Origin: Terramyces sp. JEL0728
Lineage: Eukaryota > Chytridiomycota > Chytridiomycetes > Rhizophydiales > Terramycetaceae
NCBI GenBank assembly: GCA_027603945.1
Contig: JADIIU010000130.1
Location: 1 to 35,917, forward strand
Length of the DNA: 35,917 nt
Reading direction: 5' to 3'
Part shown: one piece after another, positions 1 through 10,519 of the stretch
How positions within the stretch are numbered: position 1 is the stretch's first letter
Layout of the letters: each line of letters starts with the position of its first letter
Notes under the pieces: model-generated
The model's input: only the letters and a program-made list of their open reading frames with translations
What the model was told of the DNA's origin: nothing
Databases searched by the model: none
Made by a program: the position numbers and the translations under genes

Positions 1-1615
1 TGTGGTTGTATGTGCCCGTGTATCGGTTGGTACTGAGCAATATGTGGAGAAAGAGACTGGATTGGAACAGCTCCGGGTGGTAGCTGGCTAACATCCTGGA
101 TTGGAATCATATTTGGAGAATGTGAATTTTTGTAATTCAATAGAGAATTTTCCACTACAGTTTCCTTTTTTACTTCTTCCTTCTTGCCAAACAATAATTT
201 GGATACCTCTACTCCTTCTGCTTTAGACATTAAATTATTCAATATTTTGCGAGATTTTGAATAGATCGAAGAAACTTTTTCATCTTGCACTGAAAGTTGA
301 TTTTCCGGTGGTATTTGCTGCGCTTGATATTCCAAAGAAACCACGGCAACACTGCTCCGCACATCGTCAGTCTCAACTTCTGCAGTTACAACTTGATTCA
401 TGTGAGATTGTGCAATTGCTTGGTTGCGGTTTTGATATAATGGAGATGTCTACATTTAAACACAATTACTACAGCCTCTTTTTCGTATCCTGGCATTATT
501 CTGGGTTCCAGTGGATGCCTGTTTACCAGATTTGTATTTACATTAAAGTTGGCACTTGAAGCAAAGCTGAATGGTCTGGCATCATCTGAAATCACTCCAG
601 GATAATAGGGTTTGTTTTCACTGGTTTCTACAGGACTAGCAACTGTAGTGCTGTCTGGGCTAACTAGGGGGCTTGTAACATTTGATAGAGGACTGTTGAT
701 AGGGCTAGCAACTGCAGTGGGAGCAAGAGATTCTTTTCTTGAAGGAATAACAATCCTTTGCTTTACAGCTTCTTTTTCACTTTCTGCGTTATTTGTAGTT
801 TGGTTTGCAGATACGGCAGAGGCTGCATTGCTAAACGAAATGATGCTTTCTTGCTCCACTTCAATTTCTGACAGAGAAACCAGCTCAGCTTCGTCAACGA
901 CAAACCTTGGTTGGTCTTCCACTGTTTCCATAGTAGGGACTGGTGTTTCTTCCTGGATTTTATCTTTTATTTTTTGAATTGCTGCTTTGGTTGTTTGAAT
1001 TTCAGTTTCTACCTTTACAATATCCTCTTCAGAGCCTTTCTCTTGAGCTTCCTCTGCTGGTAATTGAGTAAATGTTTTATAAGAACTCTCATTTGATTGA
1101 GTAAATGTCTTGAATCCTTTGTTCACGTTCAATGGTGGGACAGGCGGTTCATAGTGCAGGTTGTGTAATGTTGAACCAGCACTGTTTATATTTGCGCTGG
1201 ACTTTCGCTTTGGAATTACAAAGTTTCCTTTCATAAAATCATTTTTACCTTCCATTGCCTGTTGGAGAAAGTCAGAGTCGAGAACTTTGAGCCCAGGTTT
1301 TAAATCATCATCAAATAACCTACTAGGACTGAATGCAGTGTCGATTTTATTACTGCCATCAGACGAAAGCGATTCTACTCCATTGCTCTTTAGAGACAAA
1401 TCCGAGTTTGACCTTAAATTGTCAAGCCTGTTTTCCTTTTCATTCAGAAAATTGGGTCCTTTAAGGGATGTGATTCTCTTGATTGAATCTTTGATTTTTA
1501 CTTCCAGTTCATTGTCGATTTTGTTGCGGTCTGGGTTTGGTTGTGTGCGATTTGGTTTTATGATCCTCGAGATTGTACGGACAGGAATAACAATTTTATT
1601 CAAGTCTTGATCCAT
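1..1615 (-). CDS. Disordered motif-repeat protein, 3' end outside window
   Basis: Partial gene of at least 531 codons. It starts at the ATG at 1613-1615 and runs off the left edge. Exon 1 is 470-1615; a 20-nt GT-AG intron at 450-469 restores an open frame that continues to position 1. The protein is low-complexity and rich in S, P, E, K and Q, with no membrane segment, so it is probably a cytosolic or nuclear disordered scaffold. It has three copies of an IPxR(T/K) motif (IPVRTIS, IPKRKSS, IPSRKES), two of them in an R-K-x-S setting that could be a kinase or 14-3-3 site, and one QPRFVV motif. The last visible part is P/Q-rich. The gene at 8212 has the same PRFVV motif and a P/Q-rich stretch before its terminal zinc ribbon, so I suspect paralogy and a ribbon just beyond the window edge. 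The family is not recognised. Confidence 0.75.
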
Positions 1616-1761
1616 AGTAGCTTATTTCCAGCGAATAATTAATGGCAAGTTGCTTTTGTTTCGTACGAGCAGTTTAGTTCCCGTGAATTCTGGGTTTCCA
1701 ATCGACCGCTGCAGTTCAAAGAACAATAATACTAGGCTGGACGAAATTTATTACAGGAAAA

Positions 1762-2718
1762 TTATTGAGGAATGGTCAGCATTAGGTCGCTCTTATTACT
1801 GACATGAATCAGATTCACAGGCGGCACGCTTGATAATTCAGACATCTTACGGCTGACTTGGACTAGCGATGATTTTCTGGTTTTAGAAACATCTCGCAAG
1901 AACGCAGAGTATTCTGGATTTTCTTTTGTTGGCGATTGATGTAATGGGGTAAACTTATGAGAGAGAGGTTGGTTTCTAGGATGAGGTGCGGTTGGTTGCT
2001 TGACTGGCTGCTTCTCTTGATAGCTTCGATTGCCGAATAATTTTTTGGTTTGGATAGTCAGTTTCTCTTGCTGTATCCTTTCCACCATTGCAAATATAGA
2101 ATTATTCTTTTGTTTGTCAATCAAGCTGCTTGCATTCCTATTTGGAATAGCTGATTTTGGTCTCTTTTCAATCAAACTTGCTGGCTTGGAAGGACGAGCT
2201 TCGTTCCCTTCTTGAATGACATCCATCTGGGTAATTGCCTTCCTTGACAGTTCAACAACGGCTTTCCTTTGAATCTGATGCTCAGAGGCAATCTTCTTCT
2301 CTATTAGACTACCTCTTTTCCTGTTTTCATTCTTTACAGGTTTCTGTGCGAGGGCATTTCGTACTTCTGGATCTAGCATCGAAGATCTTCTTTGCGGTAT
2401 GAGAATTTCTAATTGTGGTGAATACGCAGGTGGAGACGGGAAATTGAATGAATTTGCGGAATGGGGAGCTATTTCTTCCTTTATCTTTGCTATTTGAGGC
2501 AGCTTGAGTTTGGACTTTGTTGAAAGTCCCAGCGAGGGAGTCGGACTTTTTGGTGAATCCACCATGTAGAGTTCATACAAATCTTCATTGCTGCAGTCAT
2601 CATACACCAGGCTTTCCAATAGCATCTGTGGAGAGTTTTGCAAAATGTAAGCATCTTCGCTTGATTGAAGCTGCAACACTTGGATTAGATTGTGAATGTT
2701 CTCTTGCTGGACAGTCAT
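1762..2718 (-). CDS. Disordered protein with SLI(E/D)K repeats
   Basis: Single-exon gene of 318 residues. I chose the ATG at 2716-2718 (MTVQQENIHN) because a TATA box lies 25-31 bp upstream; the frame is open further upstream but has no ATG there. After a short amphipathic N-terminus (LIQVLQLQSSEDAYILQ) the protein is disordered and basic. It carries three copies of a motif, RGSLIEKK, PASLIEKR and ASSLIDKQ, which look like spaced docking motifs. It also has IPQRRSS, matching the IPxRKxS motif of the neighbouring gene at 1-1615, which hints that both bind the same kinase or adaptor. No catalytic domain or membrane segment is visible. The family is not recognised. Confidence 0.7.
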   Translation of the reverse strand: MTVQQENIHNLIQVLQLQSSEDAYILQNSPQMLLESLVYDDCSNEDLYELYMVDSPKSPTPSLGLSTKSKLKLPQIAKIKEEIAPHSANSFNFPSPPAYSPQLEILIPQRRSSMLDPEVRNALAQKPVKNENRKRGSLIEKKIASEHQIQRKAVVELSRKAITQMDVIQEGNEARPSKPASLIEKRPKSAIPNRNASSLIDKQKNNSIFAMVERIQQEKLTIQTKKLFGNRSYQEKQPVKQPTAPHPRNQPLSHKFTPLHQSPTKENPEYSAFLRDVSKTRKSSLVQVSRKMSELSSVPPVNLIHVSNKSDLMLTIPQ

Positions 2719-2742
2719 TGCCCTATCATCTCCCTTCTTCTT

Positions 2743-2749
2743 TTTTATA
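2743..2749 (-). promoter_or_regulatory. TATA box of the gene at 1762-2718
   Basis: TATAAAA on the minus strand, 25-31 bp before the chosen ATG. The same spacing recurs at several other genes in the window and decides the start here. Confidence 0.5.
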
Positions 2750-3016
2750 TCTGTCAGATCCCAATCCCATTTGCCAGATACAGCTTTTCTGCAGGTGCCA
2801 CCGAACAGGCTTTCCCATTTGTAATGTGAATATTTCCAGATGCCGTGGGTTTCCAATCAAATCCACCACAGCAATGCAACAACCTACTTATCTTCTCTCT
2901 CGAGTTGAACCATTTTTGTTTTTAATATTTTTATTTCAAGATCGGAAAATTAGCTGTGTGGGCTCAACCTCACACTAATCAACTGATTGACACATTTAGC
3001 GAAAGTGAGTACAATA

Positions 3017-4602
3017 TTATATTCGCACAGTTTGCTTTTCGTCTACGGTTTTGCCATCGTCTGTTTTACTTTTTGAGTGTGCAACCAGCATCTTTAGCGG
3101 CTCTGCTGATTTCTCACTGGGTTTGCCTGTTGCTATATCAGCCTTGTATTTCAATGCATTAATTAGTATACCTTTGAATGAATAGAAGCTGTATTGTTGT
3201 ATGATAAAGTGCAACACATAAAACAAGTCGATGCAGTTGCCCAATCCTGCCAACGCTCTATCGTTCCCTACATTAATAAATACTCGCCAGCAACAAATGT
3301 ATTTTTTCCAATATTCAGAATAACGTAATAAAATGCAAGATTAAGTGTCCCACAAAGTAACGGAAGGGAGATTTGCGGGTTTTGGAAAAATACAAACAAC
3401 TTTCCTCGCAGACCAGCTTTTAAAAATCGCTTATCAACATGGATGATTTTTACGGTAACTGCAAGAGTTGTAAACACCCCAACCAAAAACCTAGTGTCAT
3501 ATTAAGCGTACCACACCAATACTCGAAAATTATTTGCAAAGTCGACCCATCTGGACTGAATTTCATATAGACTAGCATCTCCAATATAGAGTCCGTATAT
3601 TACCCAGTAGTACATATAATCCGATCCATCCAGTGCAATGTGTAGAAACGTTATTCCAATGTACGATAGTGTTTTATGCATTAAATTGCCTTGAATACAC
3701 AGGTCAAATATTATAAATACGTCCATTAGATATACGCAGTAGAATGATATGTCCTGGGTGTAAATCGGTACTGTTGTAAGAAAACTAAGCTTTGATATTG
3801 AATCGTCTGGAGAAGCAACATAGTATTCCGAGTAAAACGACAATATTGAATACAAGAAAAATATTGCATTTACCAGCAACATCAGGAAATCTCTAATTTG
3901 CCATCTACGAGATAACTGATGGCCCTTGAAAACCATTGATCCCAAAGGCAGTATTCCACAAATCGCCAAACATATTGTGCCGAGTATTTCCAAAGGATCC
4001 TTATTTAATGGGTATACCATATTTGTAGGAAAATTCGAAACCCAAATGTAGCTAAACTGGCCATGGGTAAATCCAGTCATTTTACCAGTGAAATTACCCA
4101 GTATTGCTGATGTGTAGTTACTTTCAGTAGCAAGAGTAAATTCTTCAATTGGAGCACTTGTGCATCCGTCTCCGTCATATATCAGTAAACTGTTTTGAAA
4201 GCATTTAATAAATCCCTGGAAACAAGTGTTAGAATCCAAGTAGAATCCTGTATTATATTCAGCATATCCAATATCAAGCGCATTAACTGCACAGTAGAAT
4301 TGATTTGCGATGGATTTTGGCAAGATATCTTGGGTTGCTAAGTCATCATACGCGTCTCCTTGATACAAGAATGTTCCCGCCATACTCTGGTACGTAAGAG
4401 TCATTGACTTGTCAGCTGCAGAATGGCAGCAACTATCCGGCGGGACTCCGGCCTTTTCAGTGCTGCAGACATTGTATCCAACATCATTTTCAATTATTGA
4501 GAGAATCGTAGAGTTTTGATAATCATTATATGCAAAAATTGAAGATGGAGCTCCTACACAATCTGAAGACTGCCAATTGAATTCGAGGAATGGCGTAGAC
4601 AT
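3017..4602 (-). CDS. Family A seven-helix receptor-like protein, copy 1
   Basis: Three exons: 3512-4602, 3288-3490 and 3017-3267, giving 514 residues. The introns are 3491-3511 (21 nt, GT-AG) and 3268-3287 (20 nt, GC-AG, donor GCGAGT). The GC donor is fixed by alignment with copies 2 and 3, whose intron lies at the same site and phase. The start MSTPFLEFNW (ATG at 4600-4602) matches the other copies; an ATG at 4642 is possible. The first ~210 residues form an ectodomain with many cysteines (SSDC, NVC, SCC, YYC, NTC, GDGC) and N-glycosylation sites. Seven hydrophobic segments follow, starting just after LNKDPLEI, and then a short hydrophilic tail. The topology is that of a receptor, but no known GPCR motif is recognised, so ligand binding is inference. 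It is the first of three tandem copies. Confidence 0.85.
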
Positions 4603-4698
4603 TAATTTAGTACAATAAAACGAAAATTTGAATAAACATCCCAATGGTCATTGTTCTCTTTGTAGCCTTGTTCAAAATGGATTTATTTTGCGATAGAA

Positions 4699-6279
4699 TT
4701 ATAATTTAATTGTTTGTTTCTCGTCTACAGTGTTTTCCGGGTATGAATTGCTCTTTGAGTCAGCAATTAGCATCTTGACAGGAGCTTCCGACTTTTCACC
4801 TGGCCTTGCTGTTGGAGCTTGATTCTTAAATCTCAATGCATTCAGTAGTATTGGCTTAAACGTGTAAAAGCTGTATTGTTGAATCATGAAATGGAATACA
4901 TAGCAGAGATACGTGCAGTTGTTTAGTCCAGCGGCTGCACGATCGTTTTCTTGAATTAACAAATAGTACTTGCAAGAAAAGTAAAGGTAGCAATTTCCCA
5001 AACAATGTAGTAGAGAGCAACGTTTGTAACATGTAGTACCATTGGGAGGGATACCTCTGGTGTTCGCATTAGTAAAAATAATTTCCCAGCTAGATTGGCT
5101 TTCTTGAATCTTTGGTCAATGTAAATGATTTTGATTGTTACTGCCAAAGTAGTAAAAACCCCAAATAGGAACCTGTATTAATTGCATATACCATATTAGC
5201 AATCTCGCTGATTTTGTTTGTTTTCCCCAGTCTTCTTGCAAGGCGTAAATTGAAGGATCTCCCGAGTATAATCCATAAATTCCCCAGTAATACAGATATG
5301 CGTTTCCGTCGAGGGAAAAGTGTAATAGTGAGACGGCTACGTATGCCATTATTTGATACGCCTTTTTAACTTGAAAGCATAGGTTAAGCAGAATATATAC
5401 ATCCAGTAAATACACTGAGTATAACGATAGTTGTTGGAAATAAATAGGAATGGTTGTCACTAAACTTAGTAGTGATACATTGATAGTTGAGGGAACAACG
5501 TAGTATTCTGTATTCAAGAGTAGAACAGCGAAAAGAAAGAACAGGATATTGATGAATAACATCCACAAGTCTCTGATCGACCATCGCCGGTACAGCTGGT
5601 ATGTTTTGAGTAGCAGAGAACCAAGCGGCAAAACAGCGGCAAATATCACACAAAATGTTCCAAATGCCTCGACCGGATCTTTGTTGAGTGGATACACCAT
5701 GTAGGTCGGGAAATACATGGTCCAGATATAACCGAATTCGCCATTTGTAAATAACGTCATTTTAGCTGTGAAATTTCCAATTATCAGTGAAGAGTAATTT
5801 GTTTCTGTGCCTAATGCATACACTTCGCTTGTTCCAGAACACTCTTCTCCCGGATACAAATACAGGGTGTTTTGACTGCACTTTACATATCCCTGAAAAC
5901 AATTTCCAGACGATAAATAAAATGCAGTGTCATATTCGACAATCCCGGTCTCTAATGTGTTGATCGCACAGTAATAGTTGTTGGCAGCCGATGTAGGCAC
6001 ACGTCCTTGGTTCGCCAAAGTATCGAATGCATCGCCGTCATAGGAAAATGTGCCTGCCACACTTTGATATGTTAGTGTCATTTCAGTGTTAACTGACGAT
6101 CGACAGCAACTGTCTGGAGGTGCATATAATATCTGGGTGCTGCAAGTGTCATAGCCTGTATCTCCGTCGATAATAGCCAAGATTGAGGAGTTCAGGTAAT
6201 CGTTGTATGCAAATATGGATGACGGTGCTCCAACACAATCTGTAGATTGCCAGTTGTATTGCAGAAATGGAGTTGTCAT
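4699..6279 (-). CDS. Family A seven-helix receptor-like protein, copy 2
   Basis: Three exons: 5192-6279, 4970-5172 and 4699-4949, giving 513 residues. The introns are 5173-5191 (19 nt) and 4950-4969 (20 nt), both GT-AG. The start is MTTPFLQYNW (ATG at 6277-6279). The layout matches copy 1: a cysteine-rich glycosylated ectodomain (STDC, DTC, SCC, YYC, NC, KC, EEC), seven hydrophobic segments from about residue 220 and a hydrophilic tail. Exons 2 and 3 are 203 and 251 nt, exactly as in copies 1 and 3. The third exon keeps the ENDRAAAGLNNC block that anchors the splice junction. Only 96 bp separate it from copy 1 and 50 bp from copy 3, so the cluster is a tandem duplication. It is a probable surface receptor or sensor; the function is unproven. 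Confidence 0.87.
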
Positions 6280-6329
6280 ATCTTTTTGGACAAAATTTCT
6301 TGGGTAGACAATGGGTAAACAATGAACAT

Positions 6330-7908
6330 TCAATTTCCTAGCTTTATTGTTTCTTTTTCGCCAACCGATTTTAAATTTTTGCTATGCGAATCGTCCAAAA
6401 GCATTTTTACAGGTGCAGCCGTTTGTTCGCCTGGTTTTCCTGTCGGTAGATCGTTCTTGTATTTCAGTGCGTTTACAAAAAGCGACTTGAAGGAATTAAA
6501 GCTGTACTGCAGGATCAAGAAATGCAGCACGTTACACAGATAGGCACTATTATTTAGACCTGCGACCCCACGATCATTTCCTGGATTATTGATTAATTAC
6601 TTGCAAGAAGAGTGTGATTAGCGATATCGTTTACTATATAGTAAAACGCGACGTTAAGTGTATGAAGAAACAGCGGCAAAGATATTTCGGGGTTATTGAA
6701 TAGGAGGGGTATTTTTTCAACAAAATTAGCCTTTTTGAATCTCCTGTCGACAAGAATAATCTTGATTGTTACCGCTAATGTGGTTATCACTCCGAATAAA
6801 AACCTGTTGTGAATTCCACTTACCATACAATCATTCTTGATATGTTGATGACGTTTCCCCAGCTAATTTGCAAATCGTATATTGATGAATCTCCAGTATA
6901 TAGCCCATAGATAGCCCAATAGTAGAGATATTGATGGCCGTCTAGAGCAATATGCAGCAGTGTAATCCCGAAATACGATAGTTTCTCATATCTCCTAGAC
7001 TGCGTGCACAAATGAAAAATCATATAAACATCCAGCAAATATACTAAATAAATTGATATTTCTCCGAAATAAATAGGAATGGTTGTAATCAGGGACAATA
7101 ATGAAATACTGATGTTAGAACTGGCAATGTAATATTCGGTATACAGCATCAGTATGGCAAATAAAAAGTAAATTAAATTGATGACCAACATAAAGAATTC
7201 ACGCACAATCCATTTCCTGTACAATATATACAATTTAAAAAAGAATGATCCCAATGGCAATGCAGCAGAAAGAATTAAACAAACTGTTCCGTAAGCTTCA
7301 AGCGGATCCTTATTTAATGGATAAATTAAATAGCTTGGAAAGTAAGTTGTCCATATATAACTAAATTCGCCATTAGTGAACAAAGTCATTTTCCCCGTAA
7401 AATCTCCAAAAATATTTGAGGTGAAATTAGATTCTGCTATTAAAGAGAAGCTTTCTGGACTTCCTGTGCATCCAGTCGAATTATACAAATAAATACTGTT
7501 TCCATTACATATTAGAAAGTCTTGAATACACTTTCCATTTGACAGAAAGTATCCAGTGCTGTATTCAGCGTATCCTTCCTGAAGAACATTAACCGCGCAA
7601 TAATACTGGTTTACAGCTGATTTCGGTAGCGTCCCCTGATCATTTAGTGTATCAAATCCATCTCCTTCGTAGAGAAATGTCCCACCGACACTTTGGTAAT
7701 TGAGAGACAGACTGGTATCTATAGCAGAGTGGCAGCATTGATTGGGCGGGATATTTGGTATTTGTGTGCTGCAAGTATTAAATCCAGTATCGTTATCGAT
7801 TATTGACAGGACAGTGGAATTTAGATAATTATTATAGGCAAATATTGAAGATGGAGGCCCAATGCAATCTGTATTATACCAATTGAATTCTAGAAATGTA
7901 GTCATCAT
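6330..7908 (-). CDS. Family A seven-helix receptor-like protein, copy 3
   Basis: Three exons: 6824-7908, 6601-6803 and 6330-6580, giving 512 residues. The introns are 6804-6823 and 6581-6600, both 20-nt GT-AG. The start is one of two adjacent ATGs (7906-7908 or 7903-7905); the second gives MTTFLEFNW, aligned with the other copies. The ectodomain has conserved cysteines (NTDC, NTC, QCC, YYC, KC, LIC, TGC) and the motif PPSSIFAYNNYLNST. Seven hydrophobic segments follow the conserved LNKDPLEAYG block. The tail is hydrophilic and diverges from the other copies (KNLKSVGEKETIKL). Divergence between copies is spread over ectodomain and helices while splice sites and exon lengths are fixed, which suggests selected paralogues, not pseudogenes. 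Confidence 0.87.
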
Positions 7909-7948
7909 AGAAACATTTTCTCGATTACACAATGGCTATTTCGACGCG

Positions 7949-8215
7949 ATGGTGATTACTATGCCAGCTGGGGCTACTCCTTCAAACTATTTGGCCCTTC
8001 AAGAATTGATTTTGACTGCGGTTCGGGAAAACGCATTTCTGCTATGGAAATTTCCTTATTTTTACACGCCAAAAGACTGCTATTGGATTTTATTTCATGA
8101 GAGTAAAAAGTTCATTTCCATTCAAACTAGATCTAGTATTCCTCATAAAAATGTGTTCCCCTTTGATCTGTTTCAAAGACCTGAAGCCAAAAAAGCCGAA
8201 AATTTTACAAAATGA
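7949..8215 (+). CDS. Small ORF upstream of the zinc-ribbon gene (uncertain)
   Basis: An open frame of 88 residues starting MVITMPAGATPSNYLALQEL. Its TGA stop overlaps the ATG of the next gene (AATGA). The composition is natural, with aromatic residues and the string KFPYFYTPKDCYW, but I recognise no family. The segment is also the only upstream space for two divergent genes, so it may be promoter or 5' leader. It could be a separate small protein, an upstream ORF, or chance. Confidence 0.25.
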   Translation: MVITMPAGATPSNYLALQELILTAVRENAFLLWKFPYFYTPKDCYWILFHESKKFISIQTRSSIPHKNVFPFDLFQRPEAKKAENFTK

Positions 8216-9647
8216 GTGAAGGTCTCGCCAAACTCCAGCAAGTACTAGGAACTCAAGAGCAACCGAAATTCCATATGCAGCAGTCGCCGAGGTTAAATGT
8301 AAATTCACCAATCAAACAGTCACCGCTAGTAAAAGAAATTGTTATTGGGTTTGCAGAGGAAGAGTCAGCACCTAGATTTGTATTGGAAAAGGATGGTTCA
8401 AATGTTACTTCGGTAGAAATGGAGGAAAAGAAACCGGCTGCAGCAATTCAAGAAACAAAGCCAGCAATTGATACAGACGCTTTCCCAAGATTCAGGGTAA
8501 ACGAACCATCATCACCTCCAGAAACGGAAATTAATGTAGAATCCAAAAAGCCAGTGAATAACTACTCTGTTCAAGCGATTAATGCATTGTATGAATCGCA
8601 GAATTATGAAGCAACCAGAGTTAGCACTGTCAAGAGTGAAAATACTGTTTCCACTTTGAACACAGTTCATTCATCTGACAAGGACGAAAAGGATGAAGAA
8701 CGAATTGAACAGCCAAGATTTGTCGTAGCCACTCAATCTCAAGGAATCGCTGCAGTGCAACCAACATCGCCTGTTGCTCCTCCTATTGTTATTCCAAGTC
8801 CACCAGTATTGCTGCCGAAATCTCTCCCAACTACTAGTCCAGAAACGACAGTGGCAAAACTTGAAACAGCCAATTATGCATTTAATTCAGAGAAATTCAC
8901 ATATAGCCCTGGTCAGTATTCAACAAACAGACCTATGAGCTCAACTTCATTCAATATCCCACCTCCACCGTCAGATTCGCAGTCAGAATTAGATCTCAGT
9001 GATATTGAGCTGGAAGCAGGAGACTATTTACAAAGAAAAAAAGAGTTGGAACAAAAATTACTGGAATTCATGTCAGTAGGTAAGAAATGCTAATAAAAGG
9101 GAAACAAGAAACGCAATTGGGAAAGAGGATTGCAAAATCATTGAAAAGACGCAATGTTACAGTCTCTTCAGAGTTGGATGATTTTGAAATTGGCTCTGCA
9201 TTAAAGGAATACGAGATCCAAAGGAGAGATACACAAGTAACTGCCAGCGACCAGGCTTTAGAAGCACTGAAGCAGAGTTTAATGATGGCAGTTCCTTCCA
9301 AAATGGGACCGCCAATCCCGCCTTTACCTTCTGTAAAGACTATTTTGGAACAGAGAGAGCTAAAGTATCAGCAATATGCAAAATATTCTTCTCAATCCCT
9401 GAATAGTGGATCACAGGGTTCTCCTGAGCAACCGTTGCAGATGCAGCCAGTGCAAATTCAGCAGATGCAGCCAATGCAAATCCAGCAAGTGCAACCAATG
9501 CATCAAAATCAAAGGATGTGTCCAAATTGTAAACAAATGACTAATATTACTTCCAAAGCAGCTGGATTCTGCTGTCTAAAGGTACATTTTACTTGAAAAT
9601 AGAAATCAACCACAGTATGTCCGGCATGTCAATTTGTACTAGAATAG
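8212..9647 (+). CDS. Disordered PRFVV-motif protein with C-terminal zinc ribbon
   Basis: Three exons: 8212-9079, 9100-9581 and 9603-9647, giving 464 residues. The introns are 9080-9099 (20 nt) and 9582-9602 (21 nt). The last intron splits the zinc ribbon: splicing joins CPNC, CCLK and CPAC into a CxxC-CC-CxxC ribbon and ends the protein at 9645-9647. The N-terminal two thirds are disordered and carry APRFVLE, FPRFRVN and QPRFVVA, three versions of a motif also found once in the gene at 1-1615. Before the ribbon is a repeated M/Q/P/V/I tract (about 9430-9510). A helical middle part (LEQKLLEF to IQRRDTQ) could self-associate. No enzyme domain is visible. It is probably a scaffold with a small metal-binding or ubiquitin-type reader at the end. 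The stop lies 6 bp from the convergent PYM stop. Confidence 0.8.
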
Positions 9648-9653
9648 AATTTA

Positions 9654-10112
9654 TTACTGCAATTCTTTTAATTCATTTTCAATTAAAGTTTTAGTTTCCA
9701 GTTTTTGTAGCTGTTCCGGTTCTAGATTTTTGCCTTGTTTCTGTTTTTCTTCAATCTCTTGAATCTGTCGTAGTTTTTTTGATAACTGCTTGATTCTCTT
9801 TTCCTTGTCTACTTCTGTATCCAAATCTTGTTTTGTTGGCGCAGTTTTTGGTATTGCTGGTGCAGATTCATGTTTGGCTGGTTCCTTTTCTACTTTCTGT
9901 GGTTTCTCTTTTTTGACCTTTACTTCATCTCTAGTCCTATTAGTCCCTGGGATGTAATTCTTGATTGATGAAACTGATTTCGATTTGAAGGATTGGACAT
10001 CTTCTTGAGGAACAAACCCTTGTCTGATTTTGATTTCCTTTCTCACTGATCCGTCTGCCCTTACTGTAGATGGGATTTTGTTGTTTACAATTCCGCTGGG
10101 TTTTGGTGGCAT
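9654..10112 (-). CDS. PYM1: PYM, partner of Y14-Mago (EJC disassembly factor)
   Basis: Single exon, 152 residues. The N-terminus carries the Mago-Y14-binding region typical of PYM/WIBG: IPSTVRADGSVRKEIKIRQG followed by FVPQEDV. The C-terminus has the family's basic coiled segment, KKLRQIQEIEEKQKQGKNLE and PEQLQKLETK, which in animals binds the ribosome. The K/P/E-rich linker is disordered. PYM removes exon junction complexes from translated mRNA in the cytoplasm. Its presence implies an EJC in this organism, which is notable because some exons here are only 18-28 nt, too short to hold a normal EJC about 24 nt upstream of a junction. The family assignment is firm. Confidence 0.9.
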   Translation of the reverse strand: MPPKPSGIVNNKIPSTVRADGSVRKEIKIRQGFVPQEDVQSFKSKSVSSIKNYIPGTNRTRDEVKVKKEKPQKVEKEPAKHESAPAIPKTAPTKQDLDTEVDKEKRIKQLSKKLRQIQEIEEKQKQGKNLEPEQLQKLETKTLIENELKELQ

Positions 10113-10519
10113 TGGAAAAAAGAAATGAGGATTTAAAAAACACTTGTCTATTAAACCTTACTTCTCTCGCATCTAGGATGAGCAATGTCACGTAAAGAGA
10201 GTACTGCTCATCTCTACCCGATTCACCAACCGGTTAATATCGCAACTGATCTTTTTTAATGATGCCAAACAAATACGGAAATTCGTTCCTTTTCCTTGCA
10301 CGGCCTGTTTAAACTGGAAAGAGCTAGTTGAGGCGAATACAGCACATTGACACGGAGCACTCCAGTATTTCAGCACGAAATGTCCATGTTATTGTAACTG
10401 TTCGGCCACAGATTTTCCACATTTCAAGCCCACAATTTCATGCAAGCCTCACTACTCTTCGTCCGCATTTTTCCCACTCGCAATATAAAACCAGCAAGCA
10501 ATCTGTCTTCTCAATTCAA
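10113..10519. other. Divergent intergenic region PYM / DJ-1-like
   Basis: About 400 bp between two divergent starts. A TATAAAA at 10484-10490 on the plus strand serves the DJ-1-like gene (30-36 bp before its ATG). An in-frame ATG at about 10328 would give a 64-residue basic extension, but the TATA position argues against it. I see no convincing gene here. Confidence 0.5.
10484..10490 (+). promoter_or_regulatory. TATA box of the DJ-1/HSP31-like gene
   Basis: TATAAAA lies 30-36 bp upstream of the ATG at 10520 and supports that start over the upstream in-frame ATG. Confidence 0.55.

Noticed and set aside
257..559. Plus-strand frame opposite the first gene
   Set aside because: It lies antisense to the coding exons of the gene at 1-1615, whose frame is supported by a clean 20-nt intron and motif repeats. 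The composition looks like an antisense shadow.
10328..10519. 64-residue N-terminal extension of the DJ-1/HSP31-like protein
   Set aside because: It is in frame and basic, like a mitochondrial presequence, but the TATA box at 10484-10490 would start transcription after it.
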